From the NCBI RefSeq assembly GCF_036588685.1, contig NC_086378.1, forward strand, positions 18,391,578 through 18,455,577: a stretch of 64,000 nucleotides of DNA, read 5' to 3'. The number at the start of each line of letters is the position of its first letter. Position 1 is the stretch's first letter. Of the stretch, positions 13,141 to 25,700 are shown one piece after another. The position numbers were made by a program, and so were the translations under genes. The notes beneath the pieces were generated by a model. The model saw nothing but the letters and a program-made list of their open reading frames with translations, was not told where the DNA came from and made no database searches. Origin of the DNA: Mytilus trossulus (taxonomy: Eukaryota > Mollusca > Bivalvia > Mytilida > Mytilidae).

Positions 13141-13252
13141 CGCCAACATTTGTGTACGTTGTTATTGTCAAGATAAATAATATAAAAAGTTCTTTGCGCC
13201 AACATTTGTGTACGTTGTTATTGTCAAGATAAATAATATAAAAAGTTCTTTG
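13141..13252 (+). repeat. Exact 56-bp tandem duplication
   Basis: The 56 bases beginning CGCCAACATTTGTGTACG at 13141 repeat without change from 13197, indicating a recent duplication. Confidence 0.95.
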
Positions 13253-13278
13253 AGCCTTTTTTTGATAGAAATTTATTT

Positions 13279-13440
13279 ATAATGAATGGCAATAATTTAT
13301 TTTGATTTTATTGAACCATAAAACTAATTTTTGACTCTTCACATTTTACATAATCCGCTTTGCGGATTATTCAATGTGAAGAGTCAAAAATTAGTTTTAT
13401 GGTTCAATAAATTCAAAATAAATAACAGCCATTCATTAAT
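13279..13440. repeat. Near-perfect ~160-bp palindrome
   Basis: The arms pair around ATCCGCTTTGCGGAT (centre near 13360). They extend outward through GACTCTTCACATT and ATTGAACCATAAAAC to matching AATGAATGGC / GCCATTCATT ends, with only small mismatches and indels. It could be a fold-back MITE; no target duplication is clear. Confidence 0.9.
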
Positions 13441-13639
13441 TAATGTCGTCAAAAAGCTCTATAGCCTATCCCATGTTTGTATGGTTCTTGTTAACTAAAC
13501 TTAGAATACGAAGTCCTATAATTATATTTCTTAAAATTTCCTGTACCTAGTCAGGAATTTGGCAGTTGTTATCAAAAAGTCCGTTTGTATGTGCAATGTA
13601 TATGCTGGCCTTTATTTTTGTAGCAGTTCAGCCCTTATG

Positions 13640-13935
13640 AAACTGAATTGTTTGCCGCAAACTTGCAGCAGACTTGCTGCAAGCTTGCGGCAAACAAAAA
13701 GTTTGCAGGAACACAGAAAAAATTGTTTGCAGATGTTTGCCGCTAGCTGCAAACTTCCGGCAAACATTGCTGCAAGCTTGCGGCAAGTTTGCAGAAACAT
13801 CAATGTTTGCCATTAGATTGCCAGAAAGTTTAAAATAAGAAAGAATGTTTGCCGCAAGATTGCAGAAAACTTTGACCATTCAATATGTTTGCCGCAAGAT
13901 TTCAGAAAACTTTGACCATTCTATATGTTTGCCAG
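13640..13935. repeat. Cluster of GCAAGCTTGCGGCAA palindromes
   Basis: Repeated variants of TTGCCGCAAGCTTGCGGCAA and TTTGCAGCAAACTTGCC on both strands, spaced irregularly. A second cluster is at 14546-14747. Open frames across them (cysteine/alanine/leucine-rich) are translations of the repeat. Confidence 0.85.
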
Positions 13936-14545
13936 AACATTGCAGGAATTACACAATATTGACTGAGCATGCCTAGTTGGTACTTCCTGGATGCTAACAA
14001 TTTGAAATTGTGGCTAGGTCATGTTGGTTGTGTTTGGAAATGCATTTCACATTTAAGAGATCAAGAAGGCATTTTGGTTCAATAATATGGGATAATCAAT
14101 ATGTACATTTAACTGTGTAAGTACAAATGATTCATGGAACTGCATGTTTTGCTAAAATACTTAATGTTATCATCATACATAATTAAGTAAGCAACTATAT
14201 ATACATGTTTGTGTGATTGAAAAACTTACTTTAAGCTATTATATGTTGGAATTTGTTACTGATGTACTGCACCATCATGATCATGTTTATTAAGATAAAG
14301 TTAAATTCTGCAATGCAACTATACCTAGTAGCTTTACACTCAATACATATTGAGATTTTACCTTTTTCAGTTTTTAATACAGTTATATTATGTCATTTTT
14401 CAAAACTCAAATGCATGTATGTATTTCCTCACATCTCTAGAGTTTGCAAGAATTCTTTCAATGACTGTTTCAATAAAATGTTACTGTGTAATTTGAAAGA
14501 GAATAAATTGAATGTGTCTACACACATGACATTGGTATATGTGTA

Positions 14546-14747
14546 GTTCCTGCAAGTTTGCCGCAAGTTTGCCACAAAAATTTGCCGCAAGCTTGCGGCA
14601 AATCAAATTTGCATAATTGTGTTTGCCGCAAGCTTGCCGCAAACTTCATTTGCATGGTAAAATGGTTGCGGCAAGTTTGCAGCAAACGTTTGCTGCAAGC
14701 TTGCGGCAATGTTTGCTGCAAACTTGCGGCAAATGTTTGCCGCAGGG
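14546..14747. repeat. Second cluster of GCAAGCTTGCGGCAA palindromes
   Basis: The same GCCGCAAGCTTGCGGC motifs as at 13640-13935, densely packed. About 600 bp of unrelated AT-rich sequence separates the two clusters, so they may be the two arms of one element. Confidence 0.85.
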
Positions 14748-16480
14748 CTTATTTTTCGGTAAGGGAGTGTTTCTGTTATTCCGTTGTTTTCCTCTCAGTA
14801 TAGTTAATGTGTTTCACACGTTTTTGGTTTGTGAACCAGATTTGTTTCAGATAAATAGAAATGTAGCTATTGAACAGCAGTATATAAGAGTTATCCTTCG
14901 TTCCATATATATACAATGTAGGCAACTGACTCTCCTCATAAAACAAATACTTTTGTATTGGTATTTTTATATGTATGCTATTTTTTTCATTTACATGTTG
15001 TACTGTTAAATCAATCATCCTTAATCAGAACGATAGTTGTATGTGTGAGTGTATGCGAGTGGGAGAGAAAGGCTTTTTATTTTTACTTTGTGTGATTAAA
15101 TGCTTGTTATGAGCCCTATGATTAGGAAATAAAAATATCTTATCTTATCTTATCTTATCTATAACTATAATGTCTTTATCTATTATATTCTTGCTGTAAA
15201 TGCAAAAGCCCTTTTATTTGATGCTATTTTTATTTAAGGTTACTTATTGTGGTTAAAAAGTTTAAACCGGGAAACAACTTCTATAAAGTTTCATACAGGA
15301 AAACAACTACTTTCATAAAACTTGATACATGTCAACAAAAGAAACGATACACAAGTTTGAAATCCTAGATATCATAAAATATAATAGGTAGGAAAATCTG
15401 TTAAATTATCCAATGGAAAACATTCATTAACAAGGCAAATGCATATGACCAAAATAATCTGACCAAATTGGAAAGTTAGAATCTACTGAGTTTGATTATT
15501 AAGGAATAACGTGAGATTGCAGTTAGCCAATCAGAAAAGCGTATTATAATAAAACATACATCTAATCTAATTACATTATATGGAAAATGCATTGCCTTGT
15601 AATTATTTCTTTTGTTGCCTTGTATATATTAAAGTTTTATACCGGAAAACAACTTCTTTTTATAAGGATAAACAATTATTATATGTTTCTTAGAATCGGT
15701 TGTTTACATTGTTTATTCTTGTATAACAGTTTCACACTTATAAAACATAACACGGTAGAAAAAAGTTTTAAAAAAGTAGGGTTTTGCGTTATTTTTCGTT
15801 ATTTAAATACCATCTGATTTCTGAAAAGTTTAAAGTCGCGTACTTCCCCTCCCTTTATTTGAAATAGCATTTATTTACTATATTCAGTACATTTATATTT
15901 TATTCAAGAATTAAAAGTTGGCCAAGTAACATATTGGGGAGGAATATGCAATTACAGTGTTACTTGTTTCTTTTAACATGCATGTCCATTGTTTTAACGA
16001 ATTTCCAGGAGTAGGAATAAATATGTTTTACGTAGTGGAATATACCAATTCGAAAAAATAATGCATAGGGCATTTTTAAAAAGATTTAAAAATTCGTAAC
16101 ATCGATAAACCTAATAAATATTTGCGCAACATTGGGTGATCATTAAGGGTAAGGAAATCCAGTAGCCGCTGCACCTACCCAAAATTTTAATGCCTAAGTA
16201 GCTACGACATGTTCTAAGGGGAGCAATCCCGTCACACTTGTATGCTTTCTTTCAATTTTTCATCTGAAATCTAAATTATACTTTATTGTGTTACTTTTAA
16301 TCATCTTCCAAAATTTGTATTATCCATTTCACATAAAACTGTTTTTGAATATCCCATCAACTACTTTTAAAATATGAGGGGAATTTACCTGCAACTTACG
16401 CTATGAAAATCATAGTAGTGAAGGCATAAACAATCAATTCACTGCAGTGGAAAAAAAACCCAGAATGGGACTACTCTCTT
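14748..16480. other. Non-coding AT-rich stretch with LINE tail
   Basis: No gene recognised. It contains a probable LINE tail near 15125-15165 (AAATAAAAATATCTTATC and following TATCT units) and the second copy of the 75-bp word at 15499-15573. The remainder is unassigned. Confidence 0.4.
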
Positions 16481-16740
16481 TAAATGATTGATTTATTTAT
16501 TGTTATTTAACGCCACTTTTAGAACTATTGTGCTATTTCGTGGCTGTCATTTTTTGTTTTGTTTCTGAAGGAAACACGAGTGCCAAGAGAGAACCACCCA
16601 TCTTTGGTATAGGAAATCTGATAATCCTCAGTGATCAATTAAGATTGGAGTCAAGCGGGATTCCAAATCGAAACCCATGTTTACATGTTGGTGTTACAGT
16701 AACTCGACTTCTTCAACCCCTCGTTCACTGAGGCACTTTC
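16481..16740 (+). repeat. Mollusc-type short interspersed repeat
   Basis: Contains GAGTGCCAAGAGAGAACCAC, then ATCAATTAAGATTGGAGTC and a stretch resembling an AACCC-type end. It resembles a short repeat that I recall as common in mollusc genomes (with a GGAGTGCCCGGAGAGAACC-like core). Recognition is from memory and not checked. Confidence 0.4.
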
Positions 16741-16841
16741 TAAAACGAGACCTTGTGTATCAGCTAAGTAAGCATCTCATGTCAAAGACTACAAAATAAA
16801 ATTCCGAAAGAGAGATGAATAATGGATTTAATGATATATAA

Positions 16842-17182
16842 CTATTTTTCTACAAATGCATCTATAACCCTAGATTTATTCTTCATTAACCAAACTCCTG
16901 CTCCAATTGCTAGACCTATAACAACTACATATGGTACGGATGCTTTCGCAGCATTCCACATAATCATAGTAAAAGCCGTTTTCACATCGGCTCTCAACAT
17001 TTGTACTGACTTTCTCTGTCCAATTCTCTGTAGGTAATCATACAACAAGGGCCTCTTTGTTTTACAGAAATATCTATCTTCAAGTCCCAACAATACAATT
17101 CTGTCCATGAATACAACCAGTAAAATATCAGCTGCATTGAACTGTGTTCCTGTCAACCAGTACTCTTTTCCATCCGAAGATT
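16842..17182 (-). CDS. GDAP1: GDAP1-like copy 1, exon 5
   Basis: Acceptor TTTAAACAG ends at 17183. The exon encodes residues 209-321: the end of the GST_C domain, the membrane tail and a TAG stop at 16842-16844. A possible AATAAA signal on the minus strand lies near 16490. Confidence 0.9.
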
Positions 17183-20100
17183 CTGTTTAAAAGAAGAAGA
17201 TGATCATAGTGGATCGATTAATTTCAAGTAGACATATGTTCATATCAATATTCATGACGTCATGTATCGTTTTAAACTAGACAGGCCTTTTTAGCGTTTA
17301 GCCGCTCGAAAACATGTCTGCTCTATCATGGTTGGGTTGCAATCTCTTTGACATGTTCCCCGTTACCATTCTCAATTTTAATTGTATTATAGTAAAGAAT
17401 ATTTTTTTTTATTTTCTCAAATTGAGATGTTCCCACAAAGAAGGACCAAGCAACATTTGAGAGACGGTAGAAGAAGGGCTTAGAATAATTTTCAGACAGA
17501 AGGTTCTAACTATATAGATCACTACTTTATCAACCTTTTCAAAAATGCACTGTCTTATGGATTATTCAATTCCAGTCTTTGTAATAATCTGATGGTCAAG
17601 CTATTTTCTTTTTGGAGGTCTCATTGGGGGTTCCGATCCCGGATCTCGCTTACTGTTTTGTTGGATTCCCGTATCCCGCTTACACTATGTACGTAAGCAA
17701 TTCTCATTTTTTTTGTCATTTCCCGGGTCCCGCAAGACCTCATTTCCCGTTTTCACGACAAAATAATTTGACTTTCACGTGTCACGCTTACAAAAAATCG
17801 GCAACCCCGCGTCACGCTTAGGGAACTACCATTTCATTTTTAGGGGGGGGGGGTAAAAAAAAGGCAGGATGAGACACTTGCAAAAAAAAAAGTCAGGATA
17901 AACTAAAAAAAAAAAGCAGGACCGGATAGAGTGAAAATAAAAAGGCAGGACAGAGATTACAACTAAAAAAATGCAGGACAAAATTTTCCATCCTAGATTA
18001 CCCCCCCCCCCCATAAAAATCAAATGGTAGCTCCCTTAGGCCCCAATGAGACCCACTTTTTGATGGTTGAATTCCTATGTTAAAATAATCTACTAAAGTT
18101 CAACCTATCACGACAATTTTAGTTATAGACAGGATATATGTACAATACCAACTTTTCAGTTATATATATATATTTATCATATATTTAGTACAAAATACAG
18201 CTATTTTGTATATCTAATAAAGGTTCTTTTTTTCAGTCTGTATCACCTACCCTGTATCGCATACCCCGTATCGCATGGCTAAACCCGTATCGCATACCCC
18301 GTATCGCATACCTTTTTTTTTTTTTTTTTTTTTTAAAACTTAAGTCAGTTTTTTGGGGTTTTTTTTTGCTTAAGAATTTTTTTTCTATTAAATTTTTTTT
18401 TTTTTTTTTAAATATTAAAAAAAAAATAAAAAAAAAAATAGGTCAATTTTATTATGACGTCATTGTTTGGTATGTAACGTCACGAACATCAAGTTTTTAC
18501 AACAATTTTTTTGGCACACTAAATGCAACTATAAAAAATACAAAACACTCAATAATACAATAATAAACAAAATATTTTCAAAACAACAGATTGTAAGGTA
18601 ACCTAGGTGCTTCGTATAAATAATTGAGCAGTTATTTTAAAGCTTTGAAACAAGACAAAAGCAGAACTGAAGGTAACCCAGTGCTATGGATCAGAAAACA
18701 GTTCATATAATATAAAACTCTTCTGTTGAAATATATGATAAAGCGTATAATACATGGCAAAATCCGTATCACATGCCGTATCACCCTCGACCAATATCAT
18801 CCCTCGGGCCTAAGGGCCCTCGGGCTGATATTGATGTCTCGGGATGATACGACATATGATACGGATTTTGCCATGTATTATTCTCTATATATCTTTTATT
18901 TTTCGGTACCATATTATTCTGTATTTTTTTGCTCATTTTTTTTTGGGGGGATGCCTTCTTCTATGTTCTGGTAACCCCATACAGACCCTCATGGATTCAT
19001 ATTCTTTATTCCTTATAAACTGACCCTTACCTTTACTTCTTCTCAAACATTCCTCTAAATATTCACACCTATGATCAGTGTCTTCTAGATGTTCTATGAC
19101 ATTCTCTTTATTGACAGTGTCTTCATAAAACTTTTTCGTCTTTTGGTATTTTGCAATATAAGAATCGTGTAAATCTGGATATTTCTGTGCATCTTCTTCC
19201 AAGCTAGCAATATTTTTCTGCATTTTATCTAAAAAAGATTTTAAACAATGACATATTTTATTTGTTTAATGACTGTCCTCTTTCAAAAACAATGCTTCGA
19301 ATCGTCTCGATTTGACGAGTCAAGCCATTTCCAACTGATTTTACAGGTTTTTCTTGGTGTTTTGATGTTATAAATCAGTGTCCAAGTTTAGGTAGTACGC
19401 GTATATCCAAACAATGTAATATTATAAATCACTAAATTATAGCAATCTTGTAATGTGATTTTTGTATGTTTCGTATGTTTAAAAATAAAAAAAACATACG
19501 AGTGTCTGCGCACATGGTCTGTTTTTCATGAACACAAGTACACTGTAGATCATTTAACTATTAGCAATAGTTTTGCTGAAAATTGTTAAGAAAATTTATT
19601 TGGAAGTGTTTTGCTGTAAATTGTATTTCTTTACAATTGTTTTGCTGATTATTAAATTTAAGATTTTGGACACACACAATTTATAACTAAACACTAGAGA
19701 CGTAATATGCCTTTGATCCTTTTGACGTTGCTCAACATTTTTGGAAGTTTAAGTCCACTGATAGACAGCTCTTGATTGAACAGCAATCCATAGGTAACTA
19801 TTTCGATTCGGATTGCATCAATGAACTCGCGTAATCGTTTGACCTCCTTTCCAACTGATGTGCTAGGATCAGGTACCAATGTAGGTCCTGAAAACAAAAA
19901 TGTACCAAATTCAAGTATATTTTGACGATTTGGAAATCAAGTATTGTACAAATATACGAAGAACTAGGTAAAAAAAACATCTTACCCCCTCCATTAAACG
20001 CAGAGGAATAGATGCTTAGGGCTAGGGAGAAATAACTAGAGACTCTAAAGAGCCTGTGTCGCTCACCTTGGTCTATGTGAATATTAAACAAAGGAAGCAG

Positions 20101-22669
20101 ATGGACAAACATTGTGTTTTGGTGATGTGTTTGTACATCTTACTTTTCTGATCATTCTTGCTGCTTAAAATTATCTCTATCTATAATGAACTTGGCCCAG
20201 TAGTTTCAGCTGGAAAATGTTATTAAAAAGTTTATGGAAATTGTTAAAAATTGACTATAAACGACAATTACTCATTCGGGGGTCAATTGACCATCGGTCA
20301 TGTTGACTTATTTTTAGGTCTTACTTTGCTGTACATTATTGCTGTTTACAGTTTATCTCTATCTATAATAATAATCCAGAAAACAACAAACTAGAGGCTC
20401 TAAAGAGTCTGTGTCGCTCACCTTGGTCTGTGTGCATATTAAACAAATCACACAGATGGATTCATGAAAAAATTGTGTTTTGGTGAATGTGTTGTTTGTA
20501 GATCTTACATTAATGAACATTCTTGCTACTTACAATTTTCTCAATCTATAATAATCTTGGCCCTTAAGTTACAGAGGAAAATATTTTGTTAAAATTTACA
20601 AAAAATTACCAAATTAATAAAAATTGTTAAAAATTGACTGTAAAGGGCAATAACTCCTTAAAGGGTCAACTGACCATTTTGATCATGTTGACTTATTTGT
20701 AGATCTTACTTTGCTGAACATTATTGGTTTTTACAGTTTATCTTTATCTTTAATAATATTCAAGATAATAACCAACCAGATGCTCCGCAGGGCGTAGCTT
20801 TATACGACCGCAGAGGTTGAACCCTGAACGGTTGGGGCAAGTATGGACACAACATTCAAGCTGGATTCAGCTCTAAATTTGGATTGTGATTAAATAGTTG
20901 ACACAGCATAGGTTTCTGACACAGAATGAATGTGTTCCAATGAACTTAAAATTTTTGTTTTCTCTTAGAGCAATTCACTATGCTGTTGAATATTAATCCT
21001 CTCAAAAAAATGTTTGAAGAAATTTTCATTTTATTTATGAAATTTCATTTCAAATGAGAAAATTGAACCCAATTTTTTTAATCACATCCCCCTTTCCCTT
21101 ATTCCAAATTAATCTCAATTAAATTTCTAATGGAGTTTGCAACAATAACTACTCATTTAAATACATCATAAGATATTAATATGTAAAAAAAAACTGCTTG
21201 TTATCACTGAATGGTAAAGATTATTTTAATTTATCAGTTGGTAGTAAAAAGTGAATATACATTGTATATAACAAAGATTTGAGTTGATTCTGGACAAAGA
21301 AAGATAACTCCAATTAAAAAAAAATATTGCTATTTCACAATATTGTGCAATTAGATATTTCTTGCTTACTATTCTGGACAAAGAAAGATAACTCTAATTA
21401 AAAAAAAATATTGCTATTTCACAATATTGTGCAATTAGATATTTCTTGCCATTGTGCAATACTGTGCAATTGAAAAGACTTGCTATTGCACAATACTTAA
21501 TATAATATTTTAGATCCTGATTTGGACCAACTTGAAAACTGGGCCCATAATCAAAAAACTAAGTACATGTTTGGATTCAGCATATCAAAGAACCCCAAGA
21601 TTTCAATTTTTGTTAAAATCAAACTAAGTTTAATTTTGGACCCTTTGGACTTTAATGTAGACCAATTTGAAAACAGGACCAAAAATGAAGAATCTACATA
21701 CACAGTTAGATTTGGCATATCAAAGAACCCCATTTATTCAATTTTTAATGAAATCAAACAAAGTTTAATTTTGGACCCCGATTTGGACCAACTTGAACAC
21801 TGGGCCAATAATCAAGAATCTAAATACATTTTTAGATTCATCATATCAAAGAACCCAACCGATTAATTTTTTGACAAAATCAAACTAAGTTTAATTTTGG
21901 ACCCTTTGGACCTTAATGTAGACCAATTTGAAAATGGGACCAAAAATTAAGAATCTACATACACAGTAAGATTCCGCATATCAAAGAACCCCAATTATTC
22001 AATTCTTGATGAAATCAAACAAAGTTTAATTTTGGACCCTTTGGGCCCCTTTTTCCTAAACTGTTAGGACCAAAACTCCCAAAATCAATACCATAATCAT
22101 ACTTTTATGGTCATAAACCTTGTGTTTAAATTTCATAGATTTCTATTTACTTATACTAAAGTTATGGTGCGAAAACCAAGAAAAATGCTTATTTGGGTCC
22201 CTTTTAGGCCCCTAATTCCTAAACTGTTGGGACCTAAACTCCCAAAATCAATACCAACCTTCCTTTTGTGGTCATAAACATTGTGTTAAAATTTCATTGA
22301 TTTCTATTAACTTAAACTAAAGTTATTGTGCGAAAACCAAGAATAATGCTTATTTGGGCCCTTTTTTGGCCCCTAATTCCTAAACTGTTGAAACCAAAAC
22401 TCCCAAAATCTATCCCAACCTTTCTTTTGTGGTCATAAACCTTGTGTCAAAATTTTATAGATTTCTATTAACTTAAACTAAAGTTATAGCGCGAAAACCA
22501 AGAAAATGCTTATTTGGGCCCTTTTTGGCCCCTTATTCCTAAAATGTTGGGACCAAAACTCCCAAAATCGATACCAACCTTCCTTTTGTGGTCATAAACC
22601 TTGTGTTAAAATTTCATAGATTTCTATTCACTTTTAATAAAGTTAGAGTGCGAAAACTAAAAGTATTCG

Positions 22670-22705
<36 letters not shown>

Positions 22706-25700
22706 AACGACGACGCAGACGACGACGCCAACGTGATAGCAATATACGACGAAATTTTTTTCAAAATTTGCGGTCGTATAAAAACGGTAAAAATTCCTTA
22801 AAATTACGAATTCTAGGGCAGCAACCCAACAACCAGTACTGATTCATTTGAAAATTTCAGGACAGATAGATCTTGACCTGATAAACAATGTTACTCTGTC
22901 AGATTTGCTCTAAATGCTTTGGTTTCAGATTTATAAGCCAAAATCTACATTTTACCCCTATGTTCTATTTATAGCCATGGCGGCCATCTTGGTTGGTTGG
23001 CTGGGTCACCGGACACAATTTTTAAACAAGATACCCTAGTTATGATTGTAGCCAAGTTTGGTTAAATTTGGCCCAGTAGTTTCAGAAGAGAATATTGTTG
23101 TAAAAGTTAACGACAACGTTATTCTCTAATCTTCATTTTTAAGGGCATTATTCTTTAATCATTTAACCCTATCCAAACCCTCTGACATGTACATCATGAA
23201 AAGATTTCCATACACCAAAGTTGACCTTTGACCTATCGCATATAGTAATAGAAACAAAACAGTAACAAATCACTGAAAACACAAAAACTAAACTATAACA
23301 ACCGAACCGTGAAATGAGGTTAAGGTCAGATGACACTTGCCAGTTAGACATGTACACTTTACAATCCTTTCATACACCTAATATACAAGACCTATTGCTT
23401 TAAGTATCTGAGATATGGACTTGACCACCAAAAGACTGATCCATGACATAAGGTCGATTGCAAGAGAAAGCTGTCTGGCGGACACGAGGACCTTGCAAGG
23501 TACACACATACAAAATAGTTATCATATTATTCATAATAAGAGAGAAATTAACATTACAAAATACTATTTTTACAAGAAGTCACTGAACCATAAAAATGAG
23601 GTCAAGGACAATGGACATATGACAGACGGAAACTTCGTAATATTAGACATCCATATACAAAGTATGAAGCATCCAGGTCTTACACCTAAAATATAAAAGC
23701 TTTTTTTAAAAGAAGTTTCATAACGCCGCCGCCGCCACTTCCGGTTCACTATCCCTATGTCGAACTTTCTGCAACAAAAGTCGCAGACTCGACAACACCG
23801 AAAAAGATCAACAACAGTCAACAAAACGCTACAAGAAAAACACGAATAAGCAGCTCTTGTTCCACTAGTAACACATGCTGCGTTACTCTTGCTAGACAAT
23901 ATTGATGAGTCATATCCAGTGATTGGGCATCAAAACTTTTCCATGGTCATATGCACTCATTTTCTATTTCCATAGTGTAAATAACTGCATGACAGACTTG
24001 TTTTATTGCTTTATCATGATGTGATATATGATCATATAATATGTGACACTTCCCATCATAAAATAGAAAAGAACCGAAAAAAAATGAAATGAAAGAGATT
24101 TTCCTTGCAGGCATAAGTTTTTTAATTGCTTCGATAGTGTAAATAAATATATTTTTACCAGATTTAACTTGACCATCAACGTAGTCAATTATTTTCTCTG
24201 ACTCTACTACAATTTTCTCTCCATCTTGTAATAGAGGAACAAGACCTTGTGGGTTCATTTTCATGTATTCTGGTGTTCTTTGTTCTCCATTTTGAATATT
24301 TATTATCTTTCGGTTGAATGGACATCCTTTCTCGAACAAAGCTAATACTGCCTGGAACAAAAACAAAGTAAGATAACATGGCACAAAGCAAAAAATAAGA
24401 TATCATGGCAACATGCACAAAATGAGACAATATTGCAGCATGCATAAAAAAGATGACATGACAACATAAACAAAATCAGATAACATGACAACATGAACAA
24501 AATCAGATAACATGACATAACATGACAACATGCACAAATTCAGATAACATGACAACATGAACAAAATCAGATAACATGACATAACATGACAACATGAACA
24601 AAATCAGAAAACATGACAACATGAACAAAATCAGATAACATGACATAACATGACAACATGAACAAAATAAGATAACATGACAACATGCACAAATTCAGAT
24701 AACATGACAACATGAACAAAATCAGATAACATGACATAACATGACAACATGAACAAAATCAGATAACATGACAACATGAACAAAACAAAATCAGATAACA
24801 TGACAACATGAACAAAATCAGATAACATGACATAACATGACAACAGGAACAAAATCAGATAACATGACAACATGAACAAAATCAGATAACATGACATAAC
24901 ATGAACAAAATCAGATAACATGACAACATAATTAAAATCAGATAACATGACAACATGAACAAAATCAGAAAACATGACAACATAAACAAAATCAGATAAC
25001 ATGACAACATGCACAAAATCAGATAACATGACATAACATGACAACATGCACAAAATCAGATAACATGACATAACATGACAACATTAACAAAATAAGATAA
25101 CATGACAACATGAACAAAATCAGATAACATGACAACATGAACAAAATCATATAACATGACAACATGCACAAAATAAGATAACATGGCAACATGAACAAAA
25201 TAAGATAACATGGCAACATGAACAAAATCAGATAACAGTTATCTTAAATGTTTTAACTGCTTATTTTTCTAGAGCAATTTATTTGGGAATAGAAAATCAG
25301 CGGACATTTGTGTAACTTGTGATCTATTCGTGTATCATTGGAAAAACAACAGAAATCGTGAAAATAAGTTTTTGTTTACAGTATTTTGGTTGATGTTTAA
25401 TGCGTGTTTATATTTATCGAATTTTCTTTCATACACGTTATGAATCAAAGAACTGAACAATATCGAACATGAACTAAACCATGGCACAACCGAACCAAAC
25501 CAGGACATTAATTGATTAAATTGTCAATAATCTTGACTTATGTGCAAAAGCAACCATTTTTTGATTGGAAAAATTGACGGTAATTGTTTTTTAACGAAAT
25601 ATATGATTAACAAATATATTTTATAGTTGCCACTTGGTAAGTGTATTTTAGGAATAGTTTTTCCATTTCGGACTTATATTATATGAAGGAACTTCTATTC

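Larger units (their letters stand above)
17183..19030 (-). other. GDAP1-like copy 1, intron 4
   Basis: This 1.85 kb intron holds an M1 repeat end (17320-17380), the inverted-ended element at 17617-18053, a cluster of CCCGTATCGCATACC words (18235-18310), poly-T/A stretches (18309-18440) and a palindrome at 18748-18885. Confidence 0.7.
19888..24158 (-). other. GDAP1-like copy 1, intron 2
   Basis: This 4.3 kb intron is mostly repeat: a truncated family A copy (20035-20389), a second family A copy split by a nested family B element (20390-23115, with 20775-22784 inside), and a family E block (23160-23800). No extra exon is evident. Confidence 0.75.

Noticed and set aside
14617-15009. 130-codon open frame
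   Set aside because: Its first third is the GCAAGCTTGC palindrome cluster and the rest has no domain or coding signature.
22588-22842. Arginine-rich 84-codon open frame
   Set aside because: Produced by the GAC triplet run at the end of the family B repeat.
23415-23899. Overlapping open frames on both strands
   Set aside because: They lie in the family E repeat and its GCC tract; not genes.
24631-25225. Long minus-strand open frames rich in VMLSDFVH
   Set aside because: Translation of the 27-bp intronic minisatellite; no codon structure or start context.
24372-25237. Possible CRISPR array
   Set aside because: Units are contiguous with no unique spacers, and the context is a eukaryotic intron. 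The same applies to the 21-bp arrays.
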